Source: Hypericum androsaemum
Lineage: Eukaryota > Streptophyta > Magnoliopsida > Malpighiales > Hypericaceae
Length of the DNA: 64,000 bases
Assembly (NCBI GenBank): GCA_963995505.1
Contig: OZ023192.1
Coordinates: 13,561,001-13,625,000, forward strand
Direction of reading: 5' to 3'
Shown here: positions 56,772 through 64,000 of the stretch, piece after piece
Numbering within the stretch: position 1 is the stretch's first letter
Layout of the letters: the number at the start of each line of letters is the position of its first letter
The notes under the pieces: generated by a model
Databases searched by the model: none
Told to the model about the DNA's origin: nothing
Seen by the model: only the letters and a program-made list of their open reading frames with translations
Program-made: the position numbers and the translations under genes

Positions 56772-57551
56772 ATTATTAATCAAGCACCAAATAATCTTGT
56801 TGATGACGCTCCTGCAATTGACCAAGTATCGGATGGTGTTCCTGTAAACAATCAAGTACCAGCAGCTACTGATCATGAGGATCATGCACCTCATCCCGTA
56901 GTCAACCAAATTCTCGTAGTCGACCAAAACCAATCTGTCCCGATAGGCAACCCACCTTTAGAACCACCACCCACAGATTCACAGCTTGTTCGGCGCAGCT
57001 CCAGAAACAAGGTTGCTCCTGCCCATCTTGCTGATTTTGAAATCGAATTGCCCCCCTCGCTAGCCGTTCTGCCTGCTACTGTTCCAAGAGGTAACCTCGT
57101 CGCGTATCCTTTAGCACATTTTGTCAGTTATAACAAGTTTTATGTTGATCATCGAGCTTATTTAACAACAATTATTTCACACCGTGAGCCACGTTTCTAT
57201 CATGAGGCAGCTAAGAAATCATATTGGCGTGAAGCTATGCGCAAGGAAATCAAAGCTTTGGAGGCCAATCGAACATGGGATGTCGTCGATTTACCACCTG
57301 GCAAGAAAGCAGTTGACTCCAAGTGGATCTACAAGATCAAATTTCAATCCAATGGCGAGATAGAGCGGTACAAGGTTCGACTAGTGGCTCGAGGATTCAA
57401 ACAAGTGGAGGATATCGATTATCACGATACTTTTGCGCCGATTGCAAAGCTCATTTCCGTTCGATGTTTGCTTGCAATAGCAGTGAAGAAGGGCTGGATA
57501 ATCGAGCAATTGGACGTCGATAATGCCCTTTTACATCCTTTTACATGGTGA
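56757..57551 (+). pseudogene. Copia integrase tail/reverse-transcriptase fragment
   Basis: One open frame of about 260 codons: a Pro/Asn/Asp-rich spacer, RRSSRNKVAPAHLADFE, then the RT start YWREAMRKEIKALEANRTWD, VDLPPGKKAVDSKWIYKIK, VRLVARGFKQVEDIDYHDTF and IIEQLDVDNALLH. It stops at the site where HGDL would follow. The left edge abuts the TIR of the Pack-type element and the right edge a second TIR element, so both neighbours have cut it. Confidence 0.85.
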
Positions 57552-57559
57552 TTTGACTC

Positions 57560-59310
57560 AAAAAATGAAAGGGGGTGGAAGATCCGTACAACATGATATA
57601 ATAGCTCTCATAATGTTTGACAATTTTTGTTATACCACGGAACCATCAAATATAAATTTTGGGACTTGTAAAGACATTCGTTTGGTATTCAGAGTTGAAT
57701 AAACCAACTCTATATTTTATAAATAATTGCAGTGGCAAATAAACGATAATTTTATAACATACCTAATATGTTGACTAACTTAGGATAGAGTGATGTAATA
57801 TTTTTGAAAAGTTGTAAAGTTTTTACGATAAATATGTAATGTTATTATGTTTTTAATAGTTCGAAGTTAATATATGTTGATTAAATTAGAACAATTTTAC
57901 TATTAGTTAATTTAAGTGTATATTAATTCTCGACTTGGAATTTTTTTTCTAAGTTATGAGATTTATAGTCAAGCAAGAGCCTTATTCCCTATTTTAAAAT
58001 GGTTCTCCATATTTTTAATATCGGGGAAGTAAAATTTTATTTAAAATAAAAAATATTTACATCCTACATAGTATAAAATTTCATCGACGACGTTGCGACT
58101 GTCGACCGTAAATTTAAAACATACATAAATGATCAAATCATTTACCAATTAGACAACCTCTCGTTAGATTTTGGCGAGGATTTTACTTGGTTTGGAACTG
58201 CTGAATTAATTTTCAACGAGGAGCTGGATACAACAGAGTTCAACGAAGACGTTGGTTACCCTATTTCTAATTTTGGAACCAGTTCCATTTTTTAATCTAT
58301 ATTGTTTTTTTATACGATGAAAGGGAAGTTAACCTAAAAATAATCGGTCACCACTACCCTACCATTTCTTCCCCTTTTCCCTTTTTAGGCTCCAACGCTC
58401 CTCGGATTCAATTTCATGCACAGCTCTCCTTTTTCTTTTTCAGGGGAAGAATAAGATGCTAAAAAATATAAAAACCTATATTTGAAATTAGTCCAATTAA
58501 CATCTTGTATTTTTTTTAAATGAGATAATTCATATTCCAAAAAAATTTCATCGTCTTATATCTATGCGTCACATCCCCTGATGGAGTGCCATGTTATATT
58601 TAAGTAATATATAATCATACCCTAAATTTAATATCATAATAATATTTAAAAAACCAAAGCTAATGGCGGCAACCTCCATCCCAGTTTTGAATGTTTGAAT
58701 CATGGACCTCCTAAATATTTAAATTTTTTTATATTGTTGGGCTATAAATTCTTTGACATCTATCAAAAAACCTAAGTTCACCAGCAATTTTTATTACTAA
58801 ATACTATTCAAATATTTATTGTATAGTAGTATATAACATTTGAATAACAATAAATAATTAAATCAATTAGTGATGATGTTGTTCTAAATTAATCAGGTCT
58901 CAAGTTCGAGTTCACGAGAGCACACCAAATATTAGTTAAAACACGTTGTCATATTTCAAAAATTTTACCCGGTTCGAATCTTGATTAATCAATTCATTAA
59001 ATCTAGATATCAAAAACATATAGCATTTCCATGGTGTAAATTTAATATAAACGTTACCTCGTGTTTTTAAATCGATCCAATTAACAAAAGTCGACGCGCA
59101 GCGAAATGAAAATGGAGCCACGAAGCAGAGCATATCATTGGAAAGGAAGTGCACCACCACCGTTCCCAAAATTTCTTTACCAAAAGAATATGTCTTTACA
59201 AGACCCAAAATTTATATTTGATGGTTCCGTGGTATAACAAAAATTGTCAAACATTATGAGAGCTATTATATCATGTTGTACGGATCTTCCACCCCATTTC
59301 ATTTTTTTAT
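57560..59310. mobile_element. TIR element with 130-bp inverted ends
   Basis: GGGGTGGAAGATCCGTACAA at about 57572 is mirrored near 59296. The inverted arms include CATAATGTTTGACAATTTTT and TTATACCACGGAACCATCAA and extend outward through an AAAAAATGAAA stretch. About 1.7 kb, AT-rich, with no transposase. Target duplication not resolved. Confidence 0.7.
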
Positions 59311-59426
59311 TTTACTTTATTTTTTGATAGATCTACACGAATCTATAAAAATATGTTTTTTTTTGGTAAAAAATTGTTTATACGTGTTGATTGATGTATG
59401 CGGGGGCAGATTTGGTAGGGACTGAA

Positions 59427-59560
59427 TATCACTACACATGCAAACCAATATCACTTCACATGCAAACCAATATCACTTCATATGGAAATCAGTGTCTTGC
59501 AAACCAATATCACTTCACATGCAAACCAATATCACTTCACATGCAAACCAATATCACCTG
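59427..59560 (+). repeat. Minisatellite, unit 22 bp
   Basis: About six copies of CATGCAAACCAATATCACTT plus two bases, one of them disrupted. Confidence 0.9.
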
Positions 59561-59756
59561 ATAAGTTATTGACCATCAGATTTAAAGATAATCAAATCTG
59601 ACGGCCCAAATTGTAGTCCCCACCTATGGACAAATTTTCTTTAGTCCCCACTCAATCCGATCTCGTATGTTCACTATTCAAAAATCTACATTATCTGAGA
59701 TGAGGTCTCGATTGAAGTTGGACCGTCGTCCACGGTCAGATCGAGAAATTTCAAGT

Positions 59757-59833
59757 CAATCAAGGCACTAGTATTATAACTTATGCCTATACACTATTGT
59801 ATAGATCCATAGGTTACTCCGTGCAATATTATC

Positions 59834-59873
<40 letters not shown>

Positions 59874-60192
59874 TTTTGTCTGCTATCATGCATGGTCTAA
59901 CCACTCTTTCAATATATGCAGATGTAACCTTAGCCAATCATGAAGGCGGTTCTACAATAGATGCACAATACAGCTGGAATGTGATTTGCATGACACTAAA
60001 CCTAACACGATGCATAAAAGCATAATTGAAAATTTTTAATTGGAGAGTTAGAGCATGTACAATGTTAGGATCTCGTAAAAATAAAGTGAGATGCCATCGA
60101 TAAGCTTTCAATCAAGGCACTAGTATTATAACTTATGCCTATACACTATTGTATAGATCCATAGGTTACTCGGTGCAATATTATCGAAGATA
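59757..60192. repeat. Pair of 80-bp direct repeats flanking 270 bp
   Basis: AATCAAGGCACTAGTATTAT and the following 60 bp through GGTGCAATATTATCGAA occur at 59757-59837 and 60111-60190 with one mismatch seen. An (AT)n tract follows the first copy at 59838-59865. Confidence 0.92.
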
Positions 60193-60215
60193 TATAAAAT
60201 TTATTTATAAAAATT

Positions 60216-61027
60216 TTGGAGCCGATAAGTAAGAATCAACGGATTTTTTTTAAGGGCATCCAAGGATTTTCATTCCTTAATTTTGGTTGCCGACTACTAG
60301 ATGGCGCATGGCTTTTTTGCCAGCCGCCACGACAACGTGGGACCCGGACCAGGGTCCACTCTCCAAAGTGGGTCCCCCGTCGTCGCGTGATGTGGGTGGG
60401 CCTCTCCGGGTTAGGGAGGACAGGCCAGCCGAGGCCCTTCGGGTTGCTGCTCCTTCGGCCGTGCCTCCGCTTGGGCCTCCGCCTTCGGTGTGCCAGGAGG
60501 TCCTGGGTCCGATGTGCCGGTGGATGAGTGACTCTTCCGTTGTGCGGTGACGACTCTAGGCGTAGATGATCTTTCGTGCTCGGCCGCGGCTTTGGGTAAC
60601 CAATTTGTTACCTTCTTTCAAGATCTTGTGGCTGAAGGTTCTTGATCTGTGGTGAAATGGTGAATTACCTCAAAAAGTCCCATGGTGATGCCCTTGTGTG
60701 GACAGCGTTTCTTGGGATTATCTTAGAGGGAGGATTTGCAGCTTTCTGCTCCTCCTGGATTGGAGGTGGCCTCATCTTCGTTCAACCTGGATGCTGGACA
60801 ACTCTCCACAGCTAGCCTTGTTGAAAGTCGCTTCTGCTCTTCGCATGGTTTCGATTTAGTCGTCTACTGTAGTATTTCATAGGTGCTCTTCTCTGCGACT
60901 TGATCGGGCTCTTCGGGGTTTTTTCTTTTTGGTTGCAACTTTGCCTCGGGGTTTTTGCTAGGATCTGCTCTTCTACTTTTGATGTAACTTGTTCTCTTCT
61001 ATTAATAAATCTACCTTTCAAAAAAAT
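60216..61027 (+). mobile_element. Possible LINE 3' end or retroposed sequence
   Basis: GC-rich start (60300-60560) and a T-rich 3' part ending CTATTAATAAATCTACCTTTC followed by A7, the shape of a non-LTR 3' end. No reverse-transcriptase domain is present, so the class is tentative. Confidence 0.4.
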
Positions 61028-62165
61028 ATATATAGTTAACTACATGCTGTGAATTTATTGCTTAAGTGATATTATCTATGTGTTAATTAACTCGAATAAA
61101 ATCTGACTAAAAATGCTATATTTAATTATCTTGTGTCGTAGTCCAATTATACCATCTATATAATTGATCTATGTCAATTAAACCTCAACTATATATTACC
61201 TTCTATTTTAAGTAGAAATCATTTAATCCAGCCCAAGTTTCTGAATTTATGTCTAAATATCTAACCTATCGATTCCTTAATTAAGTACTGAATATTATTT
61301 GGATCTTTACTCAGTTCCTTATTATCATGTTTACAATCTTCCACAATAGACGATTTTTCAACTTAATTTACTTACCTACTATTTATTTCCTGTATGTTAA
61401 ACTTCTAATTTCCTTTACTAATAATTCATATGCTTAACTAATAAAGGTAACCCCTTACGTCAAAAGATTTTCTTTTCCTTTGGTGTGTTCTTCTTTCCTC
61501 TAGTTTATCTTTCTTTTCTTTTCTTTTTTCCTTTGTGTTTATATTTTTGGTCCATGTTTCGGTCAAAATGATGGAACTCACCAACTTATATTGGTTCAAT
61601 CAAGTTTCACCGCCTCTAAACTTGTCTTTTTGTTTCTTTTACTTGGTGTCACTTCCCCTTCTCTTCATTTCTTGCCACGTTTTCTCTTTTTTTCCTTTCT
61701 AACTTATCCTATTCTATTAAGGTTATCCCTTATCTATTAAAAAGGTTGAAAACCTACTCAATTCATACTTCACATTTATAATTGATAAATTGCATCCACG
61801 TGTAGACTTAACAATCTTATCACGAATGTCAACCTTTTGTCACTCATATTAAATTTTGTCTTTATACATTTCAAACTATCAAAATTAAAAATTAAATCAC
61901 AAATTTTACTTATTTGAGATTAACTTAAATAAATAATAAGTCTAAATTATATTTAACCATATTCTAGTAATGTCTTTGCGTTGGTATTATCCAACAAAGT
62001 TTATTCTTATTTTATCGAATAATTTAGCATACTTGATAAACTCACACAAGATTTCCATTAATATAAATGTCTCACTGAAACGAGACATCTATCACAATAA
62101 CATGGAAATTAAACAAAATATCTGTTAATATAAATATCTCCTAAAACATTCCTTAATTAATTAAA
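61028..62165. other. AT-rich intergenic
   Basis: No gene recognised. CTTTTCTTTTC-type pyrimidine tracts near 61490-61720. Confidence 0.5.
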
Positions 62166-62345
62166 ATTAGGAGTAGGAGGAGGATGGATGGATGGATCAT
62201 AGGATCACAGTTAAAGAGGCAAATGTAGATGTTTGAGACATCAGGTTGGCAAAAACCATCGTGTCGTACTTTCTTTTACCGTACTCTATCGCACAAAATT
62301 TATCGCAATCTTCTGTGAAGCAAACATCTAAATTTACCGTACATC
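62166..62345 (-). pseudogene. Broken defensin-like exon, paralogue of 62722-62945
   Basis: On the minus strand, VNLDVCFTEDCDKFCAIEYG is followed, after a one-base shift near 62255, by GFCQPDVSNIYICLFNCDP. The spacing C-x4-C-x3-C..C..C-x3-C and the closing ICLFNC match the intact neighbour (GFCKPD..CICIFNC). The shift breaks the peptide. Confidence 0.55.
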
Positions 62346-62721
62346 GTTTGGACGCATCTCCCCTCCATAGGAAGCGGTTGATCTTTCATTCAAGTTTCTC
62401 CACCATCCCGACTGGAATCTTATAGAGGGACATGAAGAAGGCCGATATATATTTTAAATTCGTCAAGCTCTGGTCAGATGCTCTAGAAAACAAAAGGGAA
62501 AGAGTGAGGTTTAAGTTTTGGATAATTTACCTCTTTTGAATTTTACCGAACTTTATTGCAAATTGAATGAATTATAAATTCTTGGAAATGTATCAATGTT
62601 AAATAGTTGTCAAATGAATGTTGTCATTATTCAAAAATCCTACCAGATCAAATTTAGATTAATCTCCCACCCGACATCATGGACTTGAAAACTAAAGGAG
62701 ATACATATATGTATCCCATAA

Positions 62722-62945
62722 TTAATTGGTAGGAAGATGGGGTGGAGGACAATTAAAGATGCAGATGCATAGTCTCTTGTCTGGGTCATCAGGTTTGCAG
62801 AAGCCTGTCCCTCCCTTTGTTCTTATTATTTCTCCACCGTAGATTTGAACACATAAGTTGTAGCATTTTGTTCCATCGCAATTTGGCAAATACCATTGCT
62901 GCCGGCAAAATGGAACTATATCACCTAGCATATCACCTCCTGCAA
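62722..62945 (-). CDS. Defensin-like (DEFL) peptide, mature-peptide exon
   Basis: Minus-strand exon preceded by a plausible acceptor (TTAATTTGCAG at about 62946). It encodes a peptide with eight Cys: FCRQQWYLPNC, TKCYNLC, GFCKPD, RLCICIFNC. The C..C..CxxxC..C..CxC..C arrangement is that of plant defensin-like/LCR peptides, usually secreted and expressed in reproductive tissue or defence. A signal-peptide exon would be expected upstream (higher coordinates); I did not find one, and a MITE-like element lies at 63062-63460, so the gene may be disrupted or the first exon further away. Confidence 0.6.
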
Positions 62946-63061
62946 ATTAAGTAGGAGTGATGAAACAGGATGATAAAATGGGCACAAGACAAACATATCA
63001 TGTCCAAACAATAGATTGTTCAGACAATGGACATATAAACAAGTTCATGATACTTGTAATC

Positions 63062-63460
63062 AAGGTTTTAAAAAACAACTCAAAGTTCGATAGAATATTT
63101 TTTCCATCTTCTTGGGGAACCAGTCCAGTCAGGTCGTCGGTCAAATAAAAAAAATTTAAATAATAAGAAATATATATTGTTAATTATATTTAGTATTAAA
63201 TGTCAAATAGTTATAAAATTTTATTACAAAAATTATAATTTATAAGCATTAAATCATAATTTCATCACTTTTAATCTAATAAAAACAAAAATATATTAAA
63301 AAATAATTTTGGTTAGACCAATAGGTCCAACTAGATGAACTATCTCATCTGAATGGTCAAAGTCAAATTGATAATACGATAGTGATCACCAGTCGAACTG
63401 CCATCTGGGTTCAACCCTAAGTCGGACTGTCATTTGGTCCACATTTTTTAATCAATGTAA
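63062..63460. mobile_element. MITE-like element of the TTTTAAAA-end family
   Basis: Starts CAAGGTTTTAAAAAACAACTC and ends CACATTTTTTAATCAATG, with CAGTCAGGTCG- and GGTCCAAC-type words at the ends and an AT-rich middle. More diverged than the copies at 31.8 and 39.2 kb. Confidence 0.45.
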
Positions 63461-63638
63461 CTAACAATGTAGAAAATTCAATTGTTTATTAAGTATAGCT
63501 GTTGATTGGAGATTTCGAAATTAATCATAAAGATTGGTTGAAACATTAGGCTACGTTTTCAAATAACGGTAGAATCTTTAGTAGAAAACATCTAAAACAT
63601 ATATTCAACAAGAAAAAACCTAAAATAAAGAAATTAGT

Positions 63639-64000
63639 GTTGAAAATCGGAGGTAGTGTACTTGATTAGGATCTGGTATAGTCGAGGTAAGAGTTGGACT
63701 CTTTCTCCGTATGAAATCCTGGAAGGCGCTCGCTTCGGTAACTACGCAGCTCTCTCCGGACTTGGGCAAAATACTTAAGGCTCCTCCAGCTCTTCGCGAC
63801 GATGTGCACGTGCCAAGTGCGCCACAAAGCGCCCAATGCTCCATGCGCGTGCTCGGATGGTCCTCGCAGCGGTCCGAATTGGCTACCCAGGTGGTCAACT
63901 TATTTCTTAGTCAATAAAGAACATCTCCTTATAAACTAGAAAAATCTTGTTGCACTTTCCAATGTAGAATGCCCTTTTTCATTCCACATTGGGCCTCCTA
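63639..64000 (-). repeat. Partial LTR related to element 2, running off the window
   Basis: TGTTGAAAATCGGAGGTAGTG begins a stretch that follows the element 2 LTR: GTGTACTTGATTAGGATCT, GTCGAGG.AAGAGTT, then GGCAAAA..CTTAAGGCTCCTC and GATG.GCACGTGCCAAGTGCG. Internal segments of that LTR are missing here. Orientation is inferred from element 2. Confidence 0.7.

Overview
This window reads as nuclear DNA of a flowering plant, most likely a eudicot. The host genes are split by short AT-rich GT-AG introns, there is a eukaryotic tRNA gene without an encoded CCA end, the recognisable genes are plant genes (allantoinase, a DUF1771/Smr protein, defensin-like peptides, plant gene fragments), and most of the remaining sequence is decayed plant transposable elements. 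I cannot name the species from sequence alone.

Layout. 1-4.1 kb and 9.86-17.4 kb are two copies of one duplicated segment. Each copy was later hit by its own Copia-type LTR element (1385-3874 and 11003-16988), and each copy supplies the empty site for the other's insertion. Between them, on the minus strand, lies a complete 11-exon DUF1771/Smr-domain gene (5211-9146). 17.4-18.7 kb is a foldback transposon. 20.4-23.2 kb is a complete 15-exon allantoinase gene on the minus strand. 24.3-25.4 kb looks like a solo LTR with a GGCGGTAAGG-type array. 26.0-27.3 kb is a TIR element carrying a captured DUF3475/DUF668 exon. 27.9-29.3 kb is a small four-exon Cys-rich gene, followed by a tRNA-Val(UAC) gene. 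31-40 kb is repeats, MITE-like elements, minisatellites and one frameshifted gene relic.

The most striking object is a Mutator-like element of about 9.9 kb (40553-50486) with TIRs of about 300 bp. It carries an intact two-exon MURA transposase (+), a nine-exon gene encoding two tandem OB-fold domains that resemble the HROB/DUF4539 family (+), and a six-exon plant-mobile-domain (PMD, MAIN-like) gene in convergent orientation (-). The two accessory genes each carry a single lesion, an in-frame stop and a one-base frameshift, while the transposase frame is open. The TIRs are built from an iterated palindromic GTCGGATCTTGG/CCAAGATCCGAC motif that recurs in the smaller foldback element at 17.4-18.7 kb.

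To the right of this element are a decayed bifunctional aspartokinase/homoserine dehydrogenase pseudogene (50.7-53.2 kb), SINE/LINE debris, a second TIR element with a captured BIG-type ARF-GEF exon (55.7-56.8 kb), a Copia reverse-transcriptase remnant, another TIR element (57.56-59.3 kb), minisatellites, and a pair of defensin-like exons (62.2-62.9 kb, one broken). The window ends inside an LTR related to the second Copia element.

Exon boundaries were chosen by eye from GT-AG signals, reading-frame continuity and remembered family sequences. No alignment or database search was run.
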